Shown here one piece after another: positions 34,701 through 46,481 of a DNA stretch of 64,000 nt (the first letter of the stretch is position 1; the number at the start of each line of letters is the position of its first letter). Origin of the DNA: Paraphaeosphaeria minitans. Its lineage: Eukaryota > Ascomycota > Dothideomycetes > Pleosporales > Didymosphaeriaceae. The stretch is taken from contig WJXW01000013.1 in assembly GCA_015832175.1 (NCBI GenBank), positions 744,001 to 808,000 on the forward strand, read 5' to 3'. The notes beneath the pieces were generated by a model. It did not search any database, had not been told where the DNA came from, and saw only the letters and a list, made by a program, of their open reading frames with translations. Position numbers and translations under genes: made by a program.

Positions 34701-36236
34701 ATGGAAAGGCAGTTGCGTTTTGTGGAGTCTAGTTGCATTGCGTCGTTGAGCGTTTGGGCGGGTTGTGATGGGTACTTGGTTGTCGTGCATTTGGGTTTCT
34801 TGGGCATGTGTGAGCGAGGCGTTGGTGGGGTTGTAGGATCGGGGGTGTGACCGTCGAGCGTATAGAATGAAGCGCAGCAAAATGGTTGTGGGCTTCAATC
34901 TTGCTGACTGAGCGTGATCTGGACATGTTCAATGTGGTGTCCTTTCATGGCGTTCAGTCCGCAGATCAAGCTTGAGGGTCCAAGGGTTGTGTGCCAAAGT
35001 TAGACTATCGTATCGCACCCAGTATCTCCTGTCAGCACGAATCCGAACATTGCTCTAGGTACTTTCTCTTGAAGGATTCCCGATGCAGTAAGTTTTCTTC
35101 CAGCCTGTGTTCCCTGAGTAACCGAATACCCAGTGCATGACGCCCAATGTTTGTTTGTTTTGCAACGCGAAGGGACTCCCCTATAAGCAACAAGTAGAGT
35201 ACCTACCCAACATGCGCTGGAGATTAGGGTACCGCCGAGCTTCGGTACCTACCGTACGGTAATGCATAAAGGAGCAGATTGACCTTCTCATTCGGAAGCT
35301 CCGATGGCACCAAGATAGCCATGTACACGCGCAAGCATACACATCTCCAAGCCCCTGGACAAGGCTCTGACAGAACGTCGAAATTCGTTTGATTCGTCGA
35401 GGCGTGGTATTTTCCAAGATTGGACGGCGCGGGCGACATTATATACTCGATGCGCTTCAGACCCCTGATTCGCTGCTCGGTAAATGTTCCGCAGCAGTGA
35501 TCGTCTGCCAAGAGGGGGCAGAGTCGCCCACGTCGCCCTCAGGCCTTGCCACTGCGGGTGCTTCATTCGAATCTCTCCGATTCTCATCCAGTCTTTGCCA
35601 TGCGTTTAGCAAATGGCCTTCTCTGCTGCCTTGACCCAAACCACTGCGGCTGGATACGATACGGTAGTCCTCTGAAAGTCTTGACTCTTGCGCCATGCAG
35701 GAACGATCTTCCTCTGTCAAGCTCCCTGCAATAGGTACGGTAGGTAGGTAGACGAAACGAAGCATACCTACCTACTGATCGCCCTAGATATTGTAGGTAT
35801 CCAGGCTATGGCTGTTTCTATGCTCGCCTCCAGCCGTTGCGGGTTCATGATCGGCGCGCCCAGCCCTCATCAGCCCGGAAGGGCCAGTATTAGAGCAGAA
35901 CAGCTTTGATATAGACATGTCGTTCTGCCTAAAAGAACGATGAAACACGCGAACCGCCTCTTGCGCCATCTCGTCGGGGCAATGCAGCCTCAAGCGACTC
36001 AGTCAGTTCAGCCTTGTAGCCAATGAGGACTACACTGCATATGTTTGTACGATACCAATCATGTTTGCAACAGATTGTCCTGTCAAGTGGTTTTGACGAT
36101 CCCGAGGTCGCCAGCTCTTTGAAGTACTTTTTAGTCGTTGCTGGCTAGTCCATCCATCCACTCGTTCATTCACTCATTCACTTGCAATTGTCACTCATTC
36201 TCTTCCCGCTCCACTGGTCTCGAATACCTTAGAAAG
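34701..36236. other. Intergenic with GGTACC/GTAGGTAGG motifs
   Basis: No credible gene. Motif blocks occur near 35245-35262 (GGTACCTACCGTACGGTA), 35734-35752 (AGGTACGGTAGGTAGGTAG) and 35764-35778 (TACCTACCTACT), the last two facing each other. The minus-strand frame at 35457-35765 has ordinary protein-like composition but no family feature. The segment just before 36237 has a CATTCA/CACTCATT-rich leader and should be the promoter of the protease gene. Confidence 0.4.
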
Positions 36237-37475
36237 ATGCATTCATTCAAGATAGCCCTTGCTTTCGCAGCCGTACTGCCCGCAGTACTTGCGCAACTCA
36301 GCGCAAAGATCAACCGCATCCAAAACGAGCATACCATCGCGGGCTCATGGGTTGCCCGTATCGAGGAGAATGAACTCCTCGAGGGTGTTCTCTCTACCGT
36401 TCTAGACCTCGCTGGCGTTGAATTAAAGGAGACCTACTCCGTTGGAGGTGTCAAAGGCTTCACTTTCGATGGCGACGACGCCATCCTGGATATCTTCGAG
36501 AACCTTGGCGCCATCAAGTCTGTCGAGCCTGACTTCAAGATGTGGGCTTCTGTCCCCGTCGGCTTCCGCACACCTACTGCGGGTGTGTTTCCGTTTGCCA
36601 ACGGGACTAACGGGACTCTCGTCTCGCAGCAAGACTCCCCCTGGGGCCTTGGCCGCATCAGTCATAGGGAAGCTGGCGTGGAAGCGTACACTTACGACAG
36701 CTCAGCTGGCGAGGACACCTACATCTATGTCATCGACACCGGAATCAACACCGAGCACAATGATTTCGGCGGCCGGGCCACCATCGGAAAGAGCCTCATT
36801 GCCTCCTCCGACGGCGAGGATGACCAAGGCCACGGCACGCACTGCTCCGGAACCGCTGCTGGCACTACGTTCGGCGTAGCCAAGAAGGCCAACCTCATCG
36901 GCGTAAAGGTCCTTGGCGCGGACGGGTCTGGCAGCAACTCCGGCGTCCTGCGCGGCATCGAATGGGCCGTCAACGACGCCACGGAGAAGGGACGCATGAA
37001 CCGCACCGTCCTCTCCATGTCCCTGGGCGGTCCCTTCTCGCAGACCACCAACGACGCGATCCAGTCCGCCGTCGAAGCGGGCGCTTTCGTCTCCGTCGCC
37101 GCCGGCAACGAAGGCGAAGACGCATCCAAGTCGTCTCCCGCGTCGGCGCCCCAGGCGTGCACCGTCGGCGCCACCACCGACCGCGATGCCATGGCCTCCT
37201 TCTCCAACTTCGGCAAGCTCGTCGACATCTTCGCTCCGGGGGAGGACATCGCCAGCGCGTGGATCGGCGGAGCTACCGCCACAAACACCATCAGTGGAAC
37301 GTCGATGGCTTGCCCGCACATCGCTGGCCTCGCGGCGTATCTCATTGCGCTGGAGGGCCCGCGGGCGCCGGCGGCCCTGTGCGAGCGCATCCGGGAGCTT
37401 GCGACGAAGGATGCCATCACCAACTCTGTTCGGGGCAGCCCGAACCTCATTGCGTACAACGGCAACGGCGCTTAG
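36237..37475 (+). CDS. Secreted proteinase K-like subtilase (S8A) with I9 propeptide
   Basis: Extracellular serine endopeptidase. Single exon, 412 aa. Signal peptide MHSFKIALAFAAVLPAVLA, then an I9 inhibitor-type propeptide (about 25-105: HTIAGSWVARIEEN, VKGFTFDGDDAILDIFENL, VEPD), then the catalytic domain from about 128. The triad is visible: Asp167 in YVIDTGIN, His199 in GHGTHCSGTAAG, Ser356 in GTSMACPHIAG. The oxyanion Asn is in VAAGNEG. Two Asn-linked sequons (NGTNGT) lie at the propeptide border. The frame is open upstream to an ATG at 36138, but that would hide the signal peptide, so I start at 36237. Length and layout fit secreted alkaline proteases such as the Alp/Prb family. Broad secreted protease; substrate unknown. 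Confidence 0.95.
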   Translation: MHSFKIALAFAAVLPAVLAQLSAKINRIQNEHTIAGSWVARIEENELLEGVLSTVLDLAGVELKETYSVGGVKGFTFDGDDAILDIFENLGAIKSVEPDFKMWASVPVGFRTPTAGVFPFANGTNGTLVSQQDSPWGLGRISHREAGVEAYTYDSSAGEDTYIYVIDTGINTEHNDFGGRATIGKSLIASSDGEDDQGHGTHCSGTAAGTTFGVAKKANLIGVKVLGADGSGSNSGVLRGIEWAVNDATEKGRMNRTVLSMSLGGPFSQTTNDAIQSAVEAGAFVSVAAGNEGEDASKSSPASAPQACTVGATTDRDAMASFSNFGKLVDIFAPGEDIASAWIGGATATNTISGTSMACPHIAGLAAYLIALEGPRAPAALCERIRELATKDAITNSVRGSPNLIAYNGNGA

Positions 37476-38475
37476 ATGGTGCGCTATCAATGTCTTGTTC
37501 TAACAGATGACTGCGGCTCGGTGGTATGGAGGGATTACAAGATGCGTATGGAGGGCAGGGTAGTTTCTTGCGGCCAGGCTCTGTACAGCACTGCTGTAAT
37601 GGTCAGGTAGATGTGGATCTGGGCGTGGATATGATGGTGGTGGGTATAATACTGGTTCTCTACTAGTCAATGGGCACAATGATACCAACGTGTTTGTCAA
37701 AATCTTATTCTTCAGGACCAGACGTTCGCTTCCTAGCTCCCGGTGAAGCTCACATTGGAAGAATGGAGCCTAACGCAAACAGATAGTACAACTGCCGTCC
37801 TGGCCCATCTTCTTCGTGTCATCGTGAATAACGAATGAATGTATGATTTGTTGTACTCTTTTTTCTTTTGGTCCAGCTCCCCACCAACTTAGTGTCTGAG
37901 ATATCCCTAACTTACGTCCAGTACGGCGTGAAGTTCCTCTACTATCCCCCATGTTACATTGCTCACCAAGGCACAACAGGTCGGCAATCTATTGAGCAAA
38001 GTCCAGCCGCATCTGCATCCGACTCGAGGGGTAATGAGACGCAGAGCATTTATGCAACAAGGCCAGCGATGTTGAAGCAATGAAAATCGCCTCCTTGATG
38101 GTGTATCAAAGCTACACTTCAAACACATGTCCAGAGATGCCAGACTACACAGTAGCTACAAATCAGCAAAGGGGACATTGACAACCCAAAAAGAAAAAAA
38201 AACATAGGAGTGCTGGAATGACATCAACATGGAAACATGCCGCGATATTTCTCGTCAAATCTCCCGCAGCTCTATGCACCATCAAAGATGCTTTTTCTAC
38301 AGAAAGTGAGGGTCGGCACGCGAGGTATGTCCTGATCCACAGGATGGAAGAGACATAGCATCGGGTCCCCGAAGTCGCGCTCGAGCATGCGCTGGTCGCG
38401 ATTTGGTTCGTCACTTGCACATATTAGGCAGATCGGAGAGAATTAAGCAAAGATACTCATCATCATTGGCTATCA
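37476..38475. other. Intergenic, no gene seen
   Basis: Between the protease stop and the tandem duplication there are only short frames. The first part is the 3' flank of the protease gene. No RNA gene or mobile element was recognised. Confidence 0.4.
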
Positions 38476-38929
38476 GGGGTTGGTGCATAAATGCAGAACC
38501 CGATCCATCACGGCATTTCGTTTCCCAGACAAATAGACTGGTCTTGAAATAACCTTAGAAACCACCAAAGTGAGACTTGTTCAGTCCAGCTTCCCGTTGT
38601 GCTTTCGCATAGCTGCTAAGCATCTGATCGCAGATGACGAAGACACAACGGCGATTGCTCTAGCAATCGTCAAGCAACGTTTCAATCTCCTTGCGCTTCA
38701 GGGGTTGGTGCATAAGCGCAGAACCCCATCCACCACGCCATTTCGTCCCCCAGATAATTGGGCTGGTCTTGAAATATCCTTAGAAACCACCAAATCAAGA
38801 CCCGCTCATTCCAGCTTCCCGTTGTGCTTTGGCATAGCTGCTGAGACAGCATCTGATCGCAGATGACGAAGACACAAGGGCGATTGCTCTAGCAATCGTC
38901 AAGCAACGTTTCGTTCTACCTGCGCTTCA
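38476..38929. repeat. Direct tandem duplication, about 225 bp unit, two copies
   Basis: Copy 1 is 38476-38700 and copy 2 is 38701-38929. Both start GGGGTTGGTGCATAA and end TGCGCTTCA, and share long stretches such as CTGATCGCAGATGACGAAGACACAA and GCTCTAGCAATCGTCAAGCAACGTTTC (in part). By eye they are around 85-90% identical, with an extra GAGACA near 38850 in copy 2. The right end of copy 2 reaches into the 3' end of the adjacent minus-strand gene, including its stop codon. Confidence 0.85.
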
Positions 38930-41200
38930 TCCGATGATCACTACGTCCCGCGTTCTCCGGCCAGCCTTCGGCAGAGATCTGGTCGTAGTGCTGCTGATGG
39001 AGCCTCTTCCTTCCCCAAGTATTCTGCTCCCGAGCCTGTTTATCCTGCTGCTCTGTGACGGCGTCCATAACAGCCATATTACAAGCGCAGTCCCGTCGAT
39101 AGTATGGGTCATATGGACCGAATCTAGCTGTTTGCATATCAGTTCCATGTTTCAACAGTAAGTAGATAATAGACGTACCATAGGCTGCTGCCCATTCAGC
39201 AACTTGCCACGACATTGAGTTGACCATCTGCAGGTAGGTGCACAAAGCTATGGTCGAGTAGGTTTGCACGCAATATCGTGACATATCAGCGACTGCGGTA
39301 TCCTTCGTCCACCCGAGGCAGACTTGGCCAAGACCGTCCATCCAGATATGGGGGTATGTCGGTCCAATCCTGCCATACTCCCAACACAGCGGGTCGATCT
39401 CGCCACACTGTGGATATTCTGGGACTGTGTTGGGTTCTATGTGCGAAATGATGGCATGGAGAGCAGAAAGGACGCAGAAGCGAAGACTCTGCAATTTGAC
39501 GACGTGCTCGATACGATTGCCCGATGCTTTGCCTTTGCGTGTGCGAATGGAGATGACGATTTCGACATCCTTATCTCCAATGGAGTGGCTGATTGGCGCT
39601 GTCGCCCAAATAAGATCGGAAGCGTCGATCCGCACATCTTTGGGAGAAACGCGCTTCTCCAATTCTAAGTCCAGGTGGATGCGTAGGCCTTGCACACGTC
39701 CCAACGCCGTCATGCCCCCAACCATACTGAGCCAACGACGAATAGATACGAAACCAGAAAAGGACGTGTAAGATGCATGCGAAGTGCAGGTTAGCTTTAG
39801 CGGTCTGGTATGCCAAAGCCTCGACTTGTGTATCAGGTTGGTGCATGAGGAGACCGACGGTTCGATCTCTTCGAGCACCGTCTCCCTGTCTAGATCAATC
39901 GACAGATATCCCTGAGGGCAGATCTGATACATTGCAATTGACTTCAACACGGGCTCTGGCAGCTCAAGCATCTTTGGTGTGGCAGCATTCTTGTCAAGAT
40001 TCCAGACCAGTCCAAGGCCATTATGATCAAAGTCCCTATACGTTTGAGGGCATGAGTGATAATAGCCATGTCTGTCGTATGACCAGTCTTTGTAAGATGG
40101 CACCATGCACGGTAGCTGGACTTCACCTTCAGAGTTTGGGATAGTTCCATGGTTGTTGGTTGTCTTTAGCAGGACAACCCCAGCATCGCCCCCTACGTTG
40201 ACTCCAATCCTCCCAATGACAAGGCGGGACTTTTTGAGGCCAAGTTCGTCTTCGCGGAGACGTCTCACAGTGTCATTCAACTTCGAGAAGTCGATGCTTT
40301 GTGTATAGTGGCAGTTGCTCCGGTTTGGGCTGTCTACGAAGCAGATATCAAAGGATGAGACTTGATCCCAGCTCATAAGCGTCAGTGCTGTCAGGTCCAT
40401 GAGGGGCTCCCAGCGTAGCCTCGATCCAGGCATGATGGCACTTCCGAAGAAGTTCTCGGCTCCCGTGTAAAATCTAGGGAATATTGTGCCTAGGTCGACC
40501 GTGACTTTATTGAGTCCTGCATAAGCCATCGAACCTAGTTTGCGTATCCAATACGCGGCAGCTACAAGGCTAGCTCCGTGGTTGTCGTGGAAGTAGGTGT
40601 ATTTATATCCACTGACGTTGACCTGCGGGAGGCTCAAGTGTCGTTCGGCGCGGTCGTCAGGACGAGAGAGTGGAGCGACGCTCACGATGACTCGGCCCAC
40701 GTGCATCATGATGAAGAAATTCAGATCGCCGTGCAGAACTGACATAGCCTCTTTATAGACTTGGCGACAGGTATATGCCAAGGGCAGCGTGGTGATGTGT
40801 ACGCGAACCAGGTCATGCGTCTCCCATACAAACCCAGTATCCGGTGTGAAGCAATTGCCCATGTAGCGAGAGATTTCGACTGAGAGTAGTGTCAGCACAC
40901 TGTTATAAGCGCTTTCCCAGCACACTCACCATTGTCGGTACCGCATGGCGCCAAACGTATAGCGTCGCCGGTCCAACCACCAAATGCTTTCTCATTATCG
41001 TCGCCCACCAAATGGTACAGATGAACCTCGTTGTCCTTGGTTGATCTAGCGATCTTGAGAGAGGCGGGGAACACGAAGGCGTACTTGTACACCTTGTTGC
41101 GTAGCTCGCCTGGTAAAGTGAGGAAAGAGGGTCTGTCAGGATCAACAGGTGCGCTTTCGGCTTTAGGCTTGTAAGTCTGCAGAGCCAAGGCGTCGGACAT
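38916..41200 (-). CDS. Large fungal protein with N-terminal 2EXR/F-box-like motif
   Basis: Two exons, 41200-40930 and 40879-38916, with a 50 bp intron; 744 aa. Near residue 30 it has the FLTLPGELRNKVYKYAF motif common in fungal 2EXR/F-box-like proteins, then LAYTCRQVYKEAMSVL, a second element of that fold. The rest (about 130-740) has no recognised domain. Function is unknown; such proteins are expanded in many ascomycetes and may be adaptors for protein interaction. The start is the second Met, MSDALALQTYKPK; an in-frame Met at 41296 adds 32 residues. A possible further intron of about 51 bp (GTACGTC...AACAG, near 39120-39175) is in frame and has no stop, so it cannot be decided by reading. 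The C-terminus (MKRR-stop) lies inside the tandem duplication. Confidence 0.7.
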
Positions 41201-41867
41201 CACGCTGACTGAAGGAAGGCGCGCGTGAAGATGGTGGTGTTGTTTGGGTCGGGAACTTTCGAAGTCGACGTGCAAACACGCGGGTTTTATACACACGTGA
41301 TCTTGGCTCTCCCCACCGTCACCTAGGACTCTCGTCCGCTAGTGCTTGTCTTTAAGCAGGGGTAATACGAGGAAGCTCTTCGAGTACGCCTACTCCAAAA
41401 TCTGGCAAAGCAAACCTAGAAAAGCTATGCAATAGCATAACTATTGCGCCAGAGGCTTTCCTGAAGTTGACCGCACACAACTGGCCGTCGAAACTGCTGC
41501 GGCGCCCCCCAAACAACGACCCTGAAGCCAGCAACGGAAAGCACCGTTTCACCACGCAGGCATGAGAACAGTACGCCCCTCGGGCGCCGCGAGACTCGAC
41601 ACGTAGGCCATGCGCCTCGGCCGGCTTTGGGGCCCAGTCAGAACACTCGGGCGGAATGCGTCTTAGAGATGCACGGCAGGGCTCTAGGCGCCGTCCGGAC
41701 AGAGAGGTAAGCAGGATTACTCGAGCGAGATAGAAGCTGGCTCCTACATGCTAATGAGCACCACGGCCGAACTGAGATACGCCCGCCTCTTTTTCCCGCC
41801 ACCGCCGCCGCCACCACCGAGATTGAGATGACATACAGCAAGGAGCTTGTTAGAAGCGGGCGCATCT
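41201..41867. other. Intergenic, no gene seen
   Basis: About 670 bp between the 5' end of the 2EXR-like gene and the 3' end of the pseudogene. Nothing recognised; it should contain the promoter of the 2EXR-like gene. Confidence 0.4.
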
Positions 41868-44381
41868 TCAAATCCATAAATATGGACGACACCTTTGAAG
41901 CAGAGCATTCGAAGAGCTTCGCTTACTAGAGCTCATCTTAGGATACTCGCTCGCAAATAGTGCCGCATCTCGTGGACCGTGTACCGAACCTTCGCTCGAT
42001 AAAGCCGTATGGAAGAACCGTGATATCAACCCTGGGAGACCTTCGTGAACGATCGCCCTGTATCCGAAGAGCGGTTGCAGGAGCTGCGCCGATGGACGTA
42101 TTGTCACAACACCCGTAAATTGAGGCAGAAGTCGGCCTCGCTGCCACCATGTTCCGCACAAGAAGAATATGCAGGACGAGGATCTCCATGCGCGCAGAAA
42201 AGTCCAAGGCGTCTGGTTGCAGCTCTTGAAGAGGAGGAATCGCAAATGTCCGGGCGCAAGACATGAGATCCTATACACATCGGCAGAAGCGGCGGACGAC
42301 ACTATCTCCATGAGCCATCGGGCGTCGGCGTATCTCTCAATGTTCGGGAGCGAGCTCCTCATACTAGCTCTTCTCGGCTTCTGCCTCTTGTCTAGGGACC
42401 TCGGCTGTGTGCTCGTCGGCGAAGGAACGGAAGGCTGTTGTGGGTCCCTTTCTTGACGCAAGTTATGCCCAGGAGCAGCAATACTCGGCAGCATCTGGAT
42501 AAGCGGCACGTTGTCGTTGGCTTGATCATTAGCCCACGGCTTGCCATACGGATCTATGTCAATATCTGCCTCGTCTTGATAAGGGGCTCTCGTGGTGTAG
42601 CCGCGGCCATACTCGAACACTCGCGATACGTGGATGGGATTCGTTGGAACTGCGAACTGTTATACTGTGGCGTTGAGCGGAAAATTGTTCTCGAAAGGCT
42701 CTGCAGGAGCCACATCTACATGGCCTGGCTCATTGGAGCTCCGACTAGGTCTAGGACTCGTTCTCAGGCTGCCTCCTACACCGGATGTGTAGATACTTCC
42801 GGACCAGATCAGTTCGTTGTCATCGTAGGCGACCAACTCGTGGCCAGCCACTCGTAAAATGGGCTTGGTATCTTGCTCCGCTCCAGCTTGAGCCAATACA
42901 GGAGCACCCAACGCTTTAACCGTCTCGATTGGAGACAGAGTAACGCATCGACTGAGCTGCCTACAGAGCCGCTATCATGCCCAACACCATTACGGCAACC
43001 GATATAGCAAGCCATTTGAAATTCGTAACGTACCAAAGCTCTTCGCCCGTATATTTCGCAATAAGATTCTGCCGGTTTTTTCGGACTTTTCGCTGCCCTG
43101 CCACAGCTTGTGCAGCTCGGAAAGTGTAGCCCAGAATGTGGCCCATCACATAGTTCGTCGGAGACTTCCACAGCAGCGGGCAGTACTTTACGACATTCTC
43201 TGGATACTTTGACCCTGGAATGACTTCCGTATTGGCGAACATGTCGGCATAGAAACCGTTCAGATCTTTTCTGATTGCAGGCGCACATCTCGCAGGTTTC
43301 CCTTCATTTGGGAGATCCAGAATGCCTTTTGTGAGAAAGATGGGCTGAAAAGCATCTAGGAGGCCTCGTAACGCACTTGACGTTCCATTGGCATTGGAAT
43401 TGTTCGATATGACGACAGGAAGTTCAATGATACTGAGTATATCAGATATGATCATGTTGCCTTGAATGGTGGCCGGGTACTGCATGGTAGCTGGTATCAT
43501 GCTATAGGTCTCAACAGTCACCGTCGCGATGCAGTTGTCGTTAACAGCGGAGACAAACCGAGTTTCCAGGAACAGTATTGGCACAACAATATCGCTGTTG
43601 ATGCTGAGATCACTGCTGAACAAAGTTTCGTTCAACTTGGCTGGGTCGAGCAAGTTCAGAGTCGTGGATCTTGTGGAGTTCCAAAGGTTTAGTCCAGCTG
43701 TTTTGACAAGACCTCGACATGTCCCGTTGGTCGGACAGAGATAGTTCGTCGCATTGCTCGTGGTGAGATTCTCGTTGAAGAAAGCTGCTTGGCTATTGGA
43801 GACACCAAGGCCCTTGGAAGCTTTATGCAAAGTGAACCAGCCATCAGGGATCTCAGACGCGATATCCATATTCAAGGACGTATCCCTTTTGGCTTCATGG
43901 AGCTCTGGTCGTGTAGCTTGCCGTAAAATCGGCCCTACCCCAAGCTTCGTCGCGAAAACGAGTAACGCCGCCACCGCAACCCTCCTTGCCTGCCTGCCTG
44001 CCTGCCAGAAATGCGGGGACGAGATTCTCCAGGAACCGCCCTCCGTATGCAAAATGGAGACGCTCGAGTCCCGTCCGCAATGCATCTCCACCAGATGACA
44101 GCAACACCGATGGAGAAGAGCGCTCCCAGAGCGATTACATATACACCGGCGAGTGTTGAGAGCCAAACGGCCGGTCTGATCTTCCACGCTTGGACACGAT
44201 CTTCGTGAGAGACCAGCAGTATAACGACTGCTCCTGAGATGCATGCGACCAATATCGAGAGAAGCAACAATAAAAGCAACGGCTGCTTATGCGTTGACCT
44301 TGCGCCGCGACGAACGCCGTAGGGTTTGGTGAATTCCTGTGAAGGTGGATCTAGCAGCGTTCGAGACAAGTTGTCCGCCAT
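41868..44381 (-). pseudogene. Disrupted fungal multi-pass membrane protein (DUF3176-like, tentative)
   Basis: A minus-strand gene starts at 44381 (MADNLSRTLLDPP) with two hydrophobic helices and reads to VIWWR. The family sequence then continues in a second frame (DALRTGLERLHFAYGG), then a third (VAVAALLVFATKLGVGPILRQATR onward). The shifts fall near 44087 and inside a CAGG repeat at 43987-44006; one extra repeat unit would give the second. The long extracellular part with many Asn sequons and a last helix (WLAISVAVMVLGMIAAL) ends in a stop at 42963-42961, right after which a one-base shift restores VTLSPIETVKALGAPVL, a hallmark of this family. A further in-frame TAA lies at 42662-42660, after which the frame stays open to 41868. 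None of these breaks can be a normal intron (too short). Either a decayed gene or clustered sequence errors. Confidence 0.75.
43987..44006. repeat. CCTG/CAGG tetranucleotide microsatellite inside a coding frame
   Basis: Five tandem TGCC/CAGG units lie inside the disrupted membrane-protein gene, exactly where its reading frame shifts by +1. A gain of one four-base unit produces that shift. Confidence 0.85.
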
Positions 44382-46481
44382 GGTCGTGGGGTGAGCTTCG
44401 CGCAAGGCATTCTTGGAGTGAGAATCGCGAGAAGGTGCGCAGCGCCATATTTATTCGAATCGATCCGGGGTTGTAGCCTCGATCGGGTAGGCAGCTGCCA
44501 GGCTGAGTAGCCCGTGTCTGCAGCCACAAAGAGGCTCATTGTCCGAATATAAACGTTGCATTGCGGTTGAAGCTGCGCGTGAAAACCCAAAACGGGATCT
44601 TTCATACCGCTCGGCAATATCAAGAGATGCGTTCGGCGTCCATGTCAAGGACAAGTAGTAGCTGTCTCCATGATTCGGCTCTTTATTTGCACACCGGAAC
44701 AAGAGGGCTGGGAACGTCCGTTTGTAAGGCCGAGGACAACATGGAAGAGGGGCTTCCGGCTGAGGAGGCAACCGGCTGCCATTGGAAGGGCGTCTTTCAC
44801 AGCAGGAGCACGATTACCTACAAAAACAGAATGCTCAGAGACTCTCGAGGCGCGGCACGTAATCGCGCTACATCCAGAAACGTGCAATCGACCAGAAAGA
44901 TTCCGTCTGCTGTCCGGTTTTGATTGCAAGCGCAGTTGACGCTCAGCTCAGGCTCCCTTCGAGGATACCAAAGCTCTTACCTCGTCGCCCCAGCATCAGC
45001 ACCTTCAAGAATGGGAATCATAAGCTCCCCCCACAGCGATTCGCGCCCGAAAGTCAACCGATGCTCGATGTGCAGAATGCCCTCTCGCAGGCCCGCTTTC
45101 CTCGTATCTCGTATCGCTGGTAGGGTAACCAGAAGCGTGGCGGCGGTCGGGGCCAAGTTGACGCGAATCGAGACGGTCCGCATTAAAGGTAGGTATACAT
45201 CGAATTGTTCCTCGTAAGCATGAGCATCGATGCGGCGTGCTATCGAGATGGTAATAGAGCATTGGGAGGAAAGTATGTCCTTTCGCGCACGGGGTCAGGA
45301 GCGCCAAGCCACCAGTCAACATCAACCGCAGCCTTTGTAGCCTTTGCGCTGAGCTTCACACTGTTGACTTCGGCGCTGGGCATTGGTTTCATCAGGCTAC
45401 CTTGAAGACTACCTGGGCGTCTGCACTACTTGGGTCACGTGAACAAGCCGAAGCAAGAGGCAGAATGCCTAAGGCACAGGCAAGACAGCTCATACGAGAC
45501 CTGGTCATACCGGTACCTACGGTACCTACCTACGATAGGTAACGCACTTAGATACCGGTAACGCCAGCGTATCACATTGATTGACCCATGTCTTGAGAGA
45601 CACCAGGTAAATTCTCAGCCCATCTGCGGACATATCACACCAGTGGCGAGCTACGATCAAACATTATTATCCTTAGAAGCAACATTCATCACCGACGACA
45701 AAGCTCTGCGTGGTTTCTTAGCATAGACCTCTACTTAGCACTATGCCCTATCTTATAATTTTTTTACGCCAAATTACCTACGCCCCACAGTCTCCTCCAC
45801 CGAAAATAGAAGTGAGAAAAGTCGCGAGTTATTGGAGAGAAGCATATGCTTAAATCTCAAACGGTTCCCCAGCTATCGATTCCTCTGGTCTCTCTCTTCC
45901 AGTGAGATACAAGGGTAATACCAGAATGACAGGCTTCAATGTCTCTTCTGCCTCGGCACGCGCTTGACAAGTTTGAATTTCAGGCAATACCACTCATATT
46001 TGGTCGGCACAATATCCGATAATGTCGTATTACATCCCACCCCCTCACATACATACATCTACAGTGATGTGTACATCTTACCTCCCAAACCTACAACTTG
46101 TCCAACCCACACTGCACCCAAACCCATCCTCCGACCCAATACAGATGATTCAGCATCCAATGCAGATGGACGACAAGTCACGAGCAACTTTGCTGGGCTG
46201 CATGTGTTTTGGATGGCATCGAGCCTGGTATTGAGTTTCTAGGTAAGATCGTTACCACCATAAAGAAAGAGAAACACGAGTGTAAAAGGCACGATTTCAA
46301 CATGGAAACACATCTCTAAAGATGCAGTTGTACATCCCACATGCAATCAATGCGCTCGGGCAATCGGAGCCCTAGCGCAACGCAAAACCCCATCCAGCCA
46401 GGCTATTCCATCCCAAATCCCAGTCAAACCCAAGCAAGACACGTTTGCTATTTATTCGCATGCCATATACCCCTCAGCCCC
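44382..46481. other. Intergenic, 2.1 kb, no firm gene
   Basis: Short frames only. Minus-strand 44977-45183 and plus-strand 45205-45405 have ordinary composition but no family feature. A motif block, CCGGTACCTACGGTACCTACCTACGATAGG, sits at about 45509-45539 with inverted halves. The right part (from about 45.8 kb) is AT-richer and probably the 3' flank of the nucleoporin gene. Confidence 0.4.

Noticed and set aside
35457..35765. 102-codon minus-strand frame with ordinary protein-like composition
   Set aside because: It begins within the GGTAGGTAGG motif block and shows no recognisable domain.
36702..37490. Two long minus-strand frames opposite the protease
   Set aside because: They are explained by the strong G/C bias at codon third positions of the S8 protease gene.
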